Positions 1-8,387 of a stretch of DNA of 64,000 nucleotides are shown piece after piece. Within the stretch, counting starts at the first letter, position 1. Each line of letters opens with the position of its first letter. A program made the translations under genes and the position numbers. A model generated the notes under the pieces. That model saw nothing but the letters and a program-made list of their open reading frames with translations. It was not told where the DNA came from and ran no database searches. Origin of the DNA: Sphingobium bisphenolivorans (GTDB lineage Bacteria; Pseudomonadota; Alphaproteobacteria; Sphingomonadales; Sphingomonadaceae); NCBI RefSeq assembly GCF_000412635.1, contig NZ_ASTG01000009.1, positions 124,001 through 188,000 on the forward strand. The letters are read 5' to 3'.

Positions 1-27
1 GGCGGCAAGACCGTCGTATTCCGGTAG
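1..27 (+). CDS. Possible 3' end of a gene entering from the left
   Basis: Frame 1 reads GGKTVVFR and then TAG at 25-27. This would fit the C-terminus of a protein that begins outside the window. Eight codons cannot identify a family, and the other two forward frames also stay open for a while, so the call is only a pointer to look upstream. Confidence 0.2.
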   Translation, partial: GGKTVVFR

Positions 28-146
28 AGCGCGCGATACGTCCCGGGATCACCTCCCTCCCGTTCGGCCACCTTGTCGAACACTGTCCTGATCGCCTGCC
101 TTGGCAGGGACTCCAGGCGGCCCCCTTTCTCATTAAGAAAAGGAGT

Positions 147-167
147 GGGCTTCGACAAGCTCAGCCC
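147..167. repeat. Short dispersed repeat with GGGCT/AGCCC arms
   Basis: The segment starts GGGCTTCGACAAGCTCA and closes with GCCC, so that GGGCT and AGCCC can pair around an 11-base loop. The core TTCGACAAGCTCAG is, from general knowledge, a very common intergenic repeat motif in sphingomonad and related genomes. It lies in the gene-poor left end and no gene spans it. Confidence 0.45.
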
Positions 168-221
168 GACGGTCCTTATTGCAGACTCGATACTCTAGGG
201 GGGCAGTCGTCCTGCCCGGAG

Positions 222-380
222 CTACAGGCCTAAGCGGCTCCAGAATTCCTCCGGCGCCAGTTCCGCCGCGACGTCGGAGCGCCCCGTTCCGCGCGCCCAT
301 GATGAATGCGGAAGGCGGGCCTGCTGGCTGGCATGGACGCGGCTTCGGCGATGGCGGGCAATCACTGATTTTCTGGTCAT
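222..380 (-). CDS. Doubtful small basic protein, 52 aa
   Basis: An ATG at 380 follows GGAG by six bases and opens a 52-codon frame ending in TAG. The N-terminal half is very basic (RKSVIARHRRSRVHASQQ). The C-terminal half is acidic and aromatic (VAAELAPEEFWSRLGL). Third positions are G or C in roughly two thirds of codons, as in real genes here. No signal peptide, membrane segment or known family is recognisable. It may be a species-specific gene or a chance ORF, and the ribosome-binding site is the main argument for it. Confidence 0.28.
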   Translation of the reverse strand: MTRKSVIARHRRSRVHASQQARLPHSSWARGTGRSDVAAELAPEEFWSRLGL

Positions 381-649
381 CGTCTTCTCCAATTTGGGGA
401 ACACGAAACCTTGCGTAGCCGCATCAGTACCGTGCGCTTTAGCCGTTGTTGACGCGGAGCAAGCTGACATCCTTCAAAAGCCGCGGAGCGTTGCGCTCAC
501 GATCTCTCTACTTGCATGATAGATATTTAGGAAGATAGCTTTGCTTGAGAGCAGCCGATGCCAGCTTTCAAGAGACAAGGGCGACGATACGGTGCCACGG
601 CGGACCACCGGCCGAGAGCAGTATCAGCCTGGAGAAGAGGAGCAGTTCG
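381..649. other. Stretch with no recognisable gene
   Basis: I find no convincing coding frame, RNA gene or repeat here. The short open frames have poor codon bias and no ribosome-binding site. An A+T-rich patch around 515-545 could hold a promoter for either neighbour, but no clear -35/-10 pair stands out. Confidence 0.4.
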
Positions 650-742
650 TCAGAACGCTACATCGTAGATGAACCAGCCGACGATCAACAGGCTGGTCAC
701 GATACAAAGTCGATCACCAAAGATGTCGATACGGGACATCAT
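650..742 (-). CDS. Membrane microprotein, 30 aa
   Basis: The frame opens with two ATGs (742 and 739) directly behind a strong Shine-Dalgarno run, GAGAGGAAGGATAG. It ends in TGA at 650-652. The predicted product starts MMSRIDIFGDR and then has one hydrophobic helix, CIVTSLLIVGWFIYDVAF, which reaches the C-terminus. This is the layout of a single-pass N-in microprotein. The short basic/acidic head precedes the helix, as in many small regulatory membrane proteins. The gene stands alone, about 130 bases downstream of DUF2093 on the same strand. I do not recognise a family and assign no function. The ribosome-binding site, membrane helix and clean stop make it better supported than a chance ORF. 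Confidence 0.6.
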   Translation of the reverse strand: MMSRIDIFGDRLCIVTSLLIVGWFIYDVAF

Positions 743-871
743 CTATCCTTCCTCTCCATAACGGTCTTCGCCGTTCTTCAGAAAGGATAAACCATCCGTA
801 CGGAAAAAGGAATAGCCGACCTGCGATGAAAGTAGGTGGAAATCCGCCGAACTGCCCGCCGACTCAGCGAC

Positions 872-1078
872 CTAGGCCAAACCGCGATGTTTGAGGAAGG
901 AGCGCGTGGCCTCTTCAGGCCCGCGATAGGCCTCCTGGAATTCCGCGCTCCAATATTTCAGGTCCTCAAGGTCGATGCGCGCGCCCGAGACGGCGCAAAC
1001 CACGAACTGGCCAGCCCGCACGATCTCATAATGCGGTGTGTCATAGCGCAGCACCGCAAGTCCTTGAATTTCCGCCAT
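872..1078 (-). CDS. DUF2093 domain protein
   Basis: This 68-residue protein carries the DUF2093 pattern: an N-terminal strand pair, then VRAGQFVVCAVSGARIDLEDLKYWS and a C-terminal helix with QEAYRGPEEA. The family is small, conserved in alphaproteobacteria and of unknown function. It has no signal peptide or membrane segment, so it is probably cytosolic. Its ATG (1076-1078) shares one base with the TGA of the upstream flavin oxidoreductase, a TGATG junction that predicts translational coupling. The single Cys and the conserved WS and EAY positions are the main family marks. Confidence 0.88.
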   Translation of the reverse strand: MAEIQGLAVLRYDTPHYEIVRAGQFVVCAVSGARIDLEDLKYWSAEFQEAYRGPEEATRSFLKHRGLA

Positions 1079-2481
1079 CAGTGCCCGGTCAGGATGCGGT
1101 CAACGAGTTGCTTCACCGTCGGCACGAACCCGTTCGAGTAGAAGGGGTCCTGCTTGAACTTATAGGCGCCATGGCCGGCGAACAGCAGATTCTTGTCGAG
1201 GTCGCCACCATGCACTGCTTCCTGAAGCGACTTCTGGATGCAGAAGCTGCGCGGATCGGCGAGCCGGCCGGTCGAGTTGGTTTCGCTGTCCATCCAGCTG
1301 GAGAATGCACACTGGCTGAGGCAGCCCATGCAGTCGGTCTGGTCCTTCTTGATCTCCGCCCGTTCTTCCTCGGTCACGAACACCAGCGTGTTGTCCGGCG
1401 TCTTGAGCGCGGAGGCAAAGCCCTGCCCCACCCATTCGCGGGCGCGCAGCAGGTCGTTGCGGGTCACCCAGAAATTCTTGCCCTTCACGCCTGCGTCAAG
1501 TTGATGCGTGTGATCGCCCGCCTGCTCGGTGCTGAAGGCGATCTGCCGTTCGGATCGCGCTTCCAGTTGGCGCAGGAAAGGATTGCGAACAGCCGAACTG
1601 TAGAAGCCCGTCGGCGAGAAGCGGTGGAGCAGCACGTCACCCGGCTCCAGCTGCGTCAGGCGCTCCTTCCACTCCTGCGGAATGGGGCTTTCCTGCGTCA
1701 GCAGCGGACGGGTGCCGAACTGAAAGGCGATGGCGCCCAGTTCCGGATTGTCGATCCAGTCGTTCCAGTCCTTCAGATGCCAGACGCCGCCGGCCATTAC
1801 GATCGGCACATCGTCGGAAATGCCGCCTTCGCGCATGGTCGCGCGCAGGTCGCGAACGCGCGGATAGGGGTCCTGCGGCACTTTGGGGTCTTCGGCGTTG
1901 GAGAGGCCATTATGCCCCCCCGCCAGCCACGGGTCTTCATAAACCACGGCTGCCAGCCATTCCGATGCCTTGGAATAAGCCCGCTTCCACAGCGCGCGGA
2001 AGGCCCGGCCGGAACTGACGATCGGCAGATAGCTGACACCGTAGGATGCCGCGATTTCCGAGAGCTTGTAGGGCATGCCAGCGCCGCAGGTCACGCCCGC
2101 AACCATGCCCCTGGTCTTTTCAAGGACGCCATGCAGCACGCGCTGAGCGCCGCCCATTTCCCACAGCACGTTGATGTTGATCGCGCCCTTGCCGCCCGCG
2201 ATTTCGAACGCGCGCTTCACCTGCTCGACCGCGCCGTCGATGGCATAGGCGATCAGTTCCTCATGCCGGTCGCGCCGGGTGCGGCCATGATAGATCTGGG
2301 GAATGATGTTGCCGAAGCTGTCATAGCTGTCGGCGTTCACCGCCGAAACGGTGCCGATGCCGCCCGCCGCCGCCCAGGCGCCGGAACTCGCATGGTTGGA
2401 CACCGCAACGCCCTTGCCGCCCTCGACCAGAGGCCAGACTTCCCGGCCGCCGTAGATGATGGGCTTCAGACCCTTGAACAA
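1078..2481 (-). CDS. Nitronate monooxygenase-family flavin oxidoreductase with Cys cluster
   Basis: This 467-residue protein belongs to the FMN-binding nitronate monooxygenase (2-nitropropane dioxygenase) TIM-barrel family. Marks include the N-terminal GG..VAVSNHASSGAWAAAGG segment, GVTCGAGMP in the barrel and IVMAGGVWHLKDW near the phosphate-binding end. It is longer than the classical enzymes of about 320-350 residues. The extra C-terminal third holds Cys-x2-Cys-x3-Cys (CMGCLSQC) and a fourth Cys about 22 residues later, which looks like an iron-sulfur site. The start is TTG at 2481, chosen because GGGAG lies six bases upstream and no better ATG exists. DUF2093 follows in the same unit. The flavin fold is secure. 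The substrate is unknown, and a role other than nitronate oxidation is possible. Confidence 0.85.
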   Translation of the reverse strand: MFKGLKPIIYGGREVWPLVEGGKGVAVSNHASSGAWAAAGGIGTVSAVNADSYDSFGNIIPQIYHGRTRRDRHEELIAYAIDGAVEQVKRAFEIAGGKGAININVLWEMGGAQRVLHGVLEKTRGMVAGVTCGAGMPYKLSEIAASYGVSYLPIVSSGRAFRALWKRAYSKASEWLAAVVYEDPWLAGGHNGLSNAEDPKVPQDPYPRVRDLRATMREGGISDDVPIVMAGGVWHLKDWNDWIDNPELGAIAFQFGTRPLLTQESPIPQEWKERLTQLEPGDVLLHRFSPTGFYSSAVRNPFLRQLEARSERQIAFSTEQAGDHTHQLDAGVKGKNFWVTRNDLLRAREWVGQGFASALKTPDNTLVFVTEEERAEIKKDQTDCMGCLSQCAFSSWMDSETNSTGRLADPRSFCIQKSLQEAVHGGDLDKNLLFAGHGAYKFKQDPFYSNGFVPTVKQLVDRILTGH

Positions 2482-2574
2482 CGCAATCTCCCGCGCAAAA
2501 GCTCTTAGCCCCCCGCCACATAAAAGCCGCGCTATAGCAGCTTTGCGGTCGGAAGACGAATATTGGCGCGCGCC

Positions 2575-3717
2575 CTACCGCAAAATATGGGGGCTGGATA
2601 GTGCCTGACCGTAAAGCGCTGAATAGGCGGCAACCATCGCCTCTTCGGTGAAGTCGCGCCGGGCGCGGTGGCGATTGGCCTCCCCCAGTCGATTGCGCAA
2701 CGCAGGATCGGCCGCCAAAGCGCCGAGGGCGTCCGCCAGAGCCGGCTCATCCGGTACGACGAAGGGACGGTTTTCCGGGGCCACCATCGTGGCCACATCC
2801 CCCACGTCGGTGGAGGCGATCGGCAGGCCCGCTGCCATCGCCTCCACCAGCGAAATGGGAAATTGCTCGCTGTCGGACGACAGGGCGAAAATGTCGAACA
2901 GGCCGATAAACCGCCACGGTTCGCTAAGGAAGCCAACCATGCAAATGTCGTCGAGCCCATTCGCCTGGGCTTCGGCGAAGATGGCGTTGCGCTCCGGCCC
3001 CTCGCCCACCACCACCAGTTGCAGCCGGTCACGATGAGCCGCGACGGCACGGACCAGACGGGGGATGTTCTTGACCGGGCGCAGTCCGGCCAATGTACCG
3101 ACCACCAGCTTCCCCGGCGTGCGACCAAGGCCCGGAATTGCATCGCTGGCGGGGGTCTCTGCATAGCGCGCGGTGTCGATGCCGTTGCGGATCAGATGCA
3201 CCTTGCTGGCCGGCTGCCGCCAGGTCTTGCGCGCGAGATGTTCCAGTTGGATCGAGGGAACGACCAAGGCCTCCACCCGCCGCAATGCGAGACGCCGATA
3301 GAGGTTGCGTCGGGCCTTCAGCCCGTTCGCCTCATCGGCGTTGAAGCCGTCTTCATGGTGGATCAGCGGCGGCAGCCGGAGCGATTTCTGATGCAGGCGA
3401 TGCGCCATCACGGCGTCCATCGCGCCCCAATTATAGCTGAGGATCAGGTCGAAGCCGGAGAGGAACTGCGCAATGGCCTTGTAGCGGCCAAGCGCAGGCT
3501 TCCCCGCCATCGGCGGCGGATCGGGGAACTCGACTTCGATTGCCGGATCGATAGCATCCCGCGCGCTCATCAACTGCGGCGCGGCGCTGACGATGCTGTG
3601 ATGCGCGCGCTTGCCCCACAGGTTCATCAGCCTGACGGCGCGTGCTTCCTTGCCGCCCAATGAAAAGCTGCCATGAACATGAAGCAGCCGGGGCGGCCGG
3701 CGATCCGCTTCAGCCAT
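2575..3717 (-). CDS. Glycosyltransferase family 4 protein
   Basis: This 380-residue protein is a GT-B retaining glycosyltransferase (GT4 type). The N-terminal acceptor domain begins LLHVHGSFSLGGKEARA. The C-terminal donor domain has RNGIDTARY, GTLAGLRPVKN, VVVGEGPERN and the E-x7-E signature in SSDSEQFPISLVEAMAAGLPI. It probably adds a sugar from a nucleotide donor to a lipid or glycan at the cytoplasmic face. It overlaps the preceding alpha/beta hydrolase gene by eight bases, so the two are likely co-transcribed. It is far from the exosortase locus, so its glycan may be different. The acceptor cannot be inferred. Confidence 0.88.
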   Translation of the reverse strand: MAEADRRPPRLLHVHGSFSLGGKEARAVRLMNLWGKRAHHSIVSAAPQLMSARDAIDPAIEVEFPDPPPMAGKPALGRYKAIAQFLSGFDLILSYNWGAMDAVMAHRLHQKSLRLPPLIHHEDGFNADEANGLKARRNLYRRLALRRVEALVVPSIQLEHLARKTWRQPASKVHLIRNGIDTARYAETPASDAIPGLGRTPGKLVVGTLAGLRPVKNIPRLVRAVAAHRDRLQLVVVGEGPERNAIFAEAQANGLDDICMVGFLSEPWRFIGLFDIFALSSDSEQFPISLVEAMAAGLPIASTDVGDVATMVAPENRPFVVPDEPALADALGALAADPALRNRLGEANRHRARRDFTEEAMVAAYSALYGQALSSPHILR

Positions 3718-4621
3718 TGAGAACCCGGGCGAGCAGCCGATCGATCGCGGCTACGGACTCCGGCTCGTCCAGCACCGGGGGGTGGCCGACATCGGCAATG
3801 GTGGCGAGCTCGGCAGTCTCCCCGATCTCCTGCACCATGCGCCGGGCCGTGGCATCGCTCAGCAGGTCGGAGCGTTCGCCGCGCAGGATCAGCGTGGGGA
3901 TGCCGCAAAAGGCCTGCATCACCGGCCACATGTCCACAACCGCCTCGCCGCCCGCAACGCGCAACGGCTCAGCGATCCGCATGTCATAGTCGAGAACCAC
4001 TCGCCCCGCGCTGTTCAGGCGATAAAGGCGCTTGGCCATGGCCAGCCACTGCTCAAGGTCATAGCGAGGGTAGATGTCGCTGTTCGCCTCCTCGAGAGCG
4101 CGGGCGGCATGAACCCAACTGGGGTGCGACTGACCGTTGCCGACATAGGTGCGGATGCGCGCCAGCCCCGCCTCTTCCAGCGTCGGCCCGACATCGTTCA
4201 GCAGCGCGCCCGCCAGCCATTCACGATGGGTCGCAGCCATCAGCATGGTGATGAGGCCGCCCAGCGACGTGCCGATGGCGACGAAGCGGGGAACGGCCAG
4301 GTCCGCAAGCAATCGGCTGATGTCCTGCAGATAGGTGAGCGGGACATAGGTCATCGGGTCCTTGGCCTGCGCGCTTTCAGCGCGGCCGCGCATATCGGGG
4401 CAAATCAGCCGCCATTCCCTGGCGAGACGCTCGGCCAGCGGCTCGAAGTCGCGGGCATTGCGGGTCAGCCCCGGCAGGCAGAGCAGCGGCGGACGGTCAT
4501 TCCCTCCCCCGGCATAGTCGCGATAATGAAGGCGCAACCCGTCGGGCGACCACCAATATCCGTCGGTGTAACTGCTCAATCCGCTTGATCCTTCCACCCT
4601 GCCCCCCACATATCGCCGCAT
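3710..4621 (-). CDS. Alpha/beta hydrolase
   Basis: This 303-residue alpha/beta-hydrolase has the nucleophile elbow GTSLG, a likely acid Asp in LILRGERSDLLSD and the base His in DVGHPPVLDEP near the C-terminus. The oxyanion-side motif is LPGLTRNARDF. It lacks a signal peptide, so it is cytosolic. Family members cleave esters, lactones or C-C bonds; the substrate here cannot be told. The start at 4621 is the in-frame ATG that just meets the divergent SelO start. An upstream extension would run through the SelO coding sequence and is not credible. The first 20 or so residues are poorly conserved-looking, so a later start is possible. Confidence 0.85.
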   Translation of the reverse strand: MRRYVGGRVEGSSGLSSYTDGYWWSPDGLRLHYRDYAGGGNDRPPLLCLPGLTRNARDFEPLAERLAREWRLICPDMRGRAESAQAKDPMTYVPLTYLQDISRLLADLAVPRFVAIGTSLGGLITMLMAATHREWLAGALLNDVGPTLEEAGLARIRTYVGNGQSHPSWVHAARALEEANSDIYPRYDLEQWLAMAKRLYRLNSAGRVVLDYDMRIAEPLRVAGGEAVVDMWPVMQAFCGIPTLILRGERSDLLSDATARRMVQEIGETAELATIADVGHPPVLDEPESVAAIDRLLARVLNG

Positions 4622-6014
4622 GCGCTCTCCCCTGCAACCCGCCAAATTCAGCCCCGCCAATGATATCCTGGCCTTACAGCCTGATTTTGCCGATCCGGTG
4701 ACAGCGGCGGATTTTCCACAGACGATCCTGCGCTTCCGCAACGACCGCTGGGCGACAACGGTCGGACTCGAAGGGCTGAGCGACGACGATTGGCTGCGGC
4801 ATTTCGGGCGGTTTGCGCCGCTCGACGGCTCCCTGCCACAGCCTTTGGCGCTGCGTTACCACGGGCACCAGTTCCGCGTTTACAATCCCGACATCGGCGA
4901 CGGGCGCGGCTTTCTCTACGCCCAATTGCGCGACGGCGCGGGGCGGCTGCTCGACCTTGGGACCAAGGGGTCGGGGCAGACGCCCTATAGCCGCTTCGGC
5001 GATGGACGGCTGACGCTGAAGGGCGGCGTGCGCGAGATATTGGCGACGGAAATGCTCGAAGCACTGGGCGTCAACACGTCCAAGACCTTCTCGATCATCG
5101 AAACCGGCGAAGCGCTGGCGCGCAATGACGAGCCGTCGCCTACCCGCGCTGCCGTCATGGTGCGGCTCAGCCATTCGCACATCCGCATCGGATCGTTCCA
5201 GCGTGCCGCCTATTTCGATGACAAGGCCCTGCTGGAGCGGCTCACCGATTATGCGCTGACGAAACTCTATAAGGAGACACCAGGCGAAAACCCGCCCGCG
5301 CAACTGCTAGGGCGCGTCGTGGAGCGGGCCGCCGATCTGGCCGCGAGCTATATGGTCGCCGGCTTCGTGCACGGCGTGCTCAACAGCGACAATATCAACG
5401 TGACAGGCGAGAGTTTCGACTATGGCCCCTGGCGCTTCACGCCACTGTGGGAGCCGGCCTTCACCGCAGCCTATTTCGATCATGCGGGCCTCTACGCCTT
5501 CGGCCGGCAGGCGGAGGCGATCCATTGGGACGTCGCGCAACTGGCAGTTTCGCTTCGCCCGATCGTTGAGGCCGAGCCGCTGATCCAGCAGTTGGAGCGG
5601 TTTCCGCAGTTGTACGGAAAGGCGATGGTCCGGCGCTTCTGCTGGCGGCTTGGCGTCAAGCCCACGGGCGACGCCTCGCCCATGATCGAGGCAGCAGTGC
5701 GCGGCTTGGCGGCGAGCGAGACGCAGATCGACCGCTTCTTCCAGGATTGGCGGGGTGGCGACCCACGCGCTTGCTCGGATTATGCGGGAGAAGCATGGGC
5801 GCCCTTCCGGGACGCGATCAGCGACTTTGAGGAAAGCCAAGTGAAGGATCATCCTTATTGGTCAGACGCTTCGCCCTGCTCCATGCACATCGATGAGGTG
5901 GAGGCGATCTGGAGCGCAATCGACAAGGACGATGAATGGGCGCCGCTGCATGCGAAAGTGGCCGCGATCCGGCGCATGGGGGATGCACTCGGCGATGCCC
6001 CGCCCCTTCCCTAA
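4620..6014 (+). CDS. selO: Protein adenylyltransferase SelO
   Basis: This is a 464-residue SelO/YdiU (UPF0061) pseudokinase that transfers AMP from ATP to Ser, Thr or Tyr of target proteins, with links to redox stress in E. coli. Characteristic stretches are LRYHGHQFRVYNP, KGSGQTPYSRFGDGRLTLKGGVRE and, for the catalytic/metal region, HGVLNSDNINVTGESFDYGP. The C-terminal region is of normal bacterial length. No terminal selenocysteine or CxxU motif is present; the protein ends DALGDAPPLP. The gene diverges from the alpha/beta hydrolase with no intergenic space. It is followed after 27 bases by astD on the same strand, so both may share a transcript. Confidence 0.93.
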   Translation: MRSPLQPAKFSPANDILALQPDFADPVTAADFPQTILRFRNDRWATTVGLEGLSDDDWLRHFGRFAPLDGSLPQPLALRYHGHQFRVYNPDIGDGRGFLYAQLRDGAGRLLDLGTKGSGQTPYSRFGDGRLTLKGGVREILATEMLEALGVNTSKTFSIIETGEALARNDEPSPTRAAVMVRLSHSHIRIGSFQRAAYFDDKALLERLTDYALTKLYKETPGENPPAQLLGRVVERAADLAASYMVAGFVHGVLNSDNINVTGESFDYGPWRFTPLWEPAFTAAYFDHAGLYAFGRQAEAIHWDVAQLAVSLRPIVEAEPLIQQLERFPQLYGKAMVRRFCWRLGVKPTGDASPMIEAAVRGLAASETQIDRFFQDWRGGDPRACSDYAGEAWAPFRDAISDFEESQVKDHPYWSDASPCSMHIDEVEAIWSAIDKDDEWAPLHAKVAAIRRMGDALGDAPPLP

Positions 6015-6041
6015 CGCGCAAACATCCGCCATATCCAAACC

Positions 6042-7475
6042 ATGTCCGCACAGCTGACTTCCACGGAACCTGCCACTGGCGCTCTCTTGTGGCAGGGGAC
6101 TGCCAGCGACGTGGAGGCGGAGGTCGCCCGCGCCTGCGCCGCATGGCCGCGATGGGCGGCTCAGCCGATCGCTTACCGCATTGAAACGCTGCGCCGCTTC
6201 GTCAACGTCGTCCGCGCGAACGAGGAAGCGCTGGCCGACCTGATCGCGCGCGAAACCGGCAAGCCGCTGTGGGACGCGCGAACCGAAGTTACCGCGGTGA
6301 TGAACAAGGTCGACATATCCGTGTCAGCCTATTCGGAGCGGACCGGACAGCGGCGACTTGAAGCGGCGATGGGCGCGCGGCAATCCGTCCGGCATAAGCC
6401 GCATGGCGTGATGGCGGTGCTTGGCCCCTATAATTTTCCGGCGCATCTGCCCAACGGCCACATCGTTCCTGCCCTGCTCGCGGGCAATGCGGTGCTGTTC
6501 AAGCCGTCCGAAAAGACGCCGGCGGTGGGCGAGATGCTGGTGCGCTTCTATCATGAAGCAGGCGTTCCGGAGGACGTCATCAGGCTGGTGTTGGGCGGAC
6601 CGGAGGAGGGCAAGGCGCTGGCCGCCCATCCCGATGTCCGCGGCGTGCTGTTCACAGGATCGGCGCAGACCGGGATCGCGATCAACCGCCAGTTCGCGGC
6701 CAATCCGGGAAAAATATTGGCTCTGGAGATGGGCGGGAATAATCCCGTCGTCGCTTGGGACACCGCCGATATGGCGAGCGCGGCGGCGCTGATTGTGCAA
6801 TCGGCTTTCCTGTCGAGCGGCCAGCGCTGCACGGCGGCGAGCCGGCTGATCGTGAAGGAAAGCCTGGCCGACACACTGATCGCCGAGGTCAAGAAGCTCG
6901 CCGACCGGCTGATCGTGGGTCATCCCCATGCCGATCCGGTTCCCTATATGGGACCGGTGATCGACAATCAGGCGGCGGACCAGCTGACCGAAAGCTTCCT
7001 TTACCTGATGAGCAACGGCGGCAAGCCGATCAAGCATATGGTCCGCACGACGAAGGGGCTGCCGTTCCTGACCCCGGCGATCATCGACGTGACCGGCATG
7101 GCCGAGCGGCCGGACATAGAGCTGTTCGGACCCTTGTTGCAGGTGGTGCGCGTGCCCGATTTCGAAGCCGCCATTCGGGAAGCGAACAACACGCGCTATG
7201 GCTTGTCCGCAGCGCTGGTGGGCGGAACGCCGGATCAATATAACCAGTTTTGGGCCAATATCCGCGCCGGGATCGTCAACTGGAACCGGCCAACGATCGG
7301 CGCCTCCTCCTCCGCACCCTTCGGCGGCGTGGGGATTTCGGGGAACCACCGCCCCAGCGCCTATTATGCGGCCGATTATTGCGCTTACCCGGTCGCTTCC
7401 GCGGAGATGGAGCAGCCGCGCGCGACGATCGGCGTCGGCTTGAAGGACGTCGACACCAGCCGCATGGGTGATTGA
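6042..7475 (+). CDS. astD: Succinylglutamate-semialdehyde dehydrogenase-type ALDH
   Basis: This 477-residue NAD-dependent aldehyde dehydrogenase is closest in pattern to AstD, which oxidises N-succinylglutamate semialdehyde in the arginine succinyltransferase pathway. Key sites are the general-base Glu229 in LEMGGNNP and the nucleophile Cys263 in SSGQRCTAASR. The cofactor-binding GSAQTG and the late SSSAPFGGVGISGNHRPSAYYAADYC are AstD-like. No astA, astB, astC or astE gene is nearby, so in this organism it may serve a free-standing semialdehyde oxidation or a scattered pathway. It lies directly behind selO. Confidence 0.88.
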   Translation: MSAQLTSTEPATGALLWQGTASDVEAEVARACAAWPRWAAQPIAYRIETLRRFVNVVRANEEALADLIARETGKPLWDARTEVTAVMNKVDISVSAYSERTGQRRLEAAMGARQSVRHKPHGVMAVLGPYNFPAHLPNGHIVPALLAGNAVLFKPSEKTPAVGEMLVRFYHEAGVPEDVIRLVLGGPEEGKALAAHPDVRGVLFTGSAQTGIAINRQFAANPGKILALEMGGNNPVVAWDTADMASAAALIVQSAFLSSGQRCTAASRLIVKESLADTLIAEVKKLADRLIVGHPHADPVPYMGPVIDNQAADQLTESFLYLMSNGGKPIKHMVRTTKGLPFLTPAIIDVTGMAERPDIELFGPLLQVVRVPDFEAAIREANNTRYGLSAALVGGTPDQYNQFWANIRAGIVNWNRPTIGASSSAPFGGVGISGNHRPSAYYAADYCAYPVASAEMEQPRATIGVGLKDVDTSRMGD

Positions 7476-7598
7476 AGCGCGCTTTTAGTCACACGGATCA
7501 GCGCCGTTCGGGCCTGCCCCTTCCGCCCCAAATTTTCCTACGGCCCGGCAAAAGCATTCTGAATTGAAACTGCTCGCCCTTTTCGCCATCTGGCCGGC

Positions 7599-8387
7599 AT
7601 GGCTGAAAAAATCCCTGCTACCGTCTACCTCGTCGGCGCGGGTCCGGGCGATCCGGAACTGCTGACGCTGCGCGCCGCCCGGCTGATCGGCGAAGCACAG
7701 GTGATCGTGCATGATGGCCTTGTTTCGGCAGAGATTTTGGCGCTGGCTTCCCCCGAGGCGGAACTGATTTCCGTCGCCAAGCAGCGCAGCCGCCATTCGG
7801 TGCCGCAGGACGGGATCAACGCGCTGCTGGTCGATCTTGCGCTGACGGGCCGGATCGTGGTGCGGCTGAAGGGCGGCGATCCGTTCATCTTCGGCCGTGG
7901 CGGCGAGGAAATGGAGGCCTGCCGCGCCGCGGGCGTGCCGGTGGAGATAGTACCCGGCGTCAGTGCGGCCGTCGGCTGCGCAGCGCAGGCGCAACTGCCC
8001 CTGACGCATCGCGATGCGGCGAGCGCGGTCAGCTTCGTCGCGGGGCAATGCAAGGGGCTGACCGATCAGGACTGGTCAGGCCTCGCGGGCAAGGGCCGAA
8101 CGCTCGTTATCTACATGGGCGTTGCTACCGCGAATGATATCGCCGACAAGCTGATCGCCGATGGCGTGTCGCCGGCCATTCCTGTCGCCGTGCTGGAAAA
8201 TGGCACCCGCGCCGACATGCGCACGTTGCGCACCTTGCTTGCCGATCTGGGCAATATGGTCGCGCGGGAGGGAGTTAAAAGTCCGGCCCTTATTGTGGTC
8301 GGCGAAGTCGCGGCCTATGCGCTCGCGCAGGATGTGCTGGCTGCATTGCCTGCACAAGGGAATATTGGGGCGGAGATGCATTCGTGA
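7599..8387 (+). CDS. cobA: Uroporphyrinogen-III C-methyltransferase
   Basis: This 262-residue SAM-dependent methyltransferase converts uroporphyrinogen III to precorrin-2, the first step to siroheme. Signature elements are VYLVGAGPGDPELLTLRA at the N-terminus, the VVRLKGGDPFIFGRGGEE loop and PGVSAAVGCAA. It is the single-domain CobA/SUMT type, without the CysG dehydrogenase/ferrochelatase part. It opens the sulfate-reduction operon and supplies the siroheme of the downstream CysI hemoprotein. The ATG at 7599 follows a 123-base gap and is the likely start of the transcription unit. Its TGA overlaps the GTG of the next gene (GTGA). Confidence 0.95.
   Translation: MAEKIPATVYLVGAGPGDPELLTLRAARLIGEAQVIVHDGLVSAEILALASPEAELISVAKQRSRHSVPQDGINALLVDLALTGRIVVRLKGGDPFIFGRGGEEMEACRAAGVPVEIVPGVSAAVGCAAQAQLPLTHRDAASAVSFVAGQCKGLTDQDWSGLAGKGRTLVIYMGVATANDIADKLIADGVSPAIPVAVLENGTRADMRTLRTLLADLGNMVAREGVKSPALIVVGEVAAYALAQDVLAALPAQGNIGAEMHS

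Noticed and set aside
1036-2508. Long open frame on the plus strand (490 codons) opposite the flavin oxidoreductase
   Set aside because: It is the complement of a well-supported protein and has no recognisable domain. High G+C content keeps antisense frames open, so it is a shadow.
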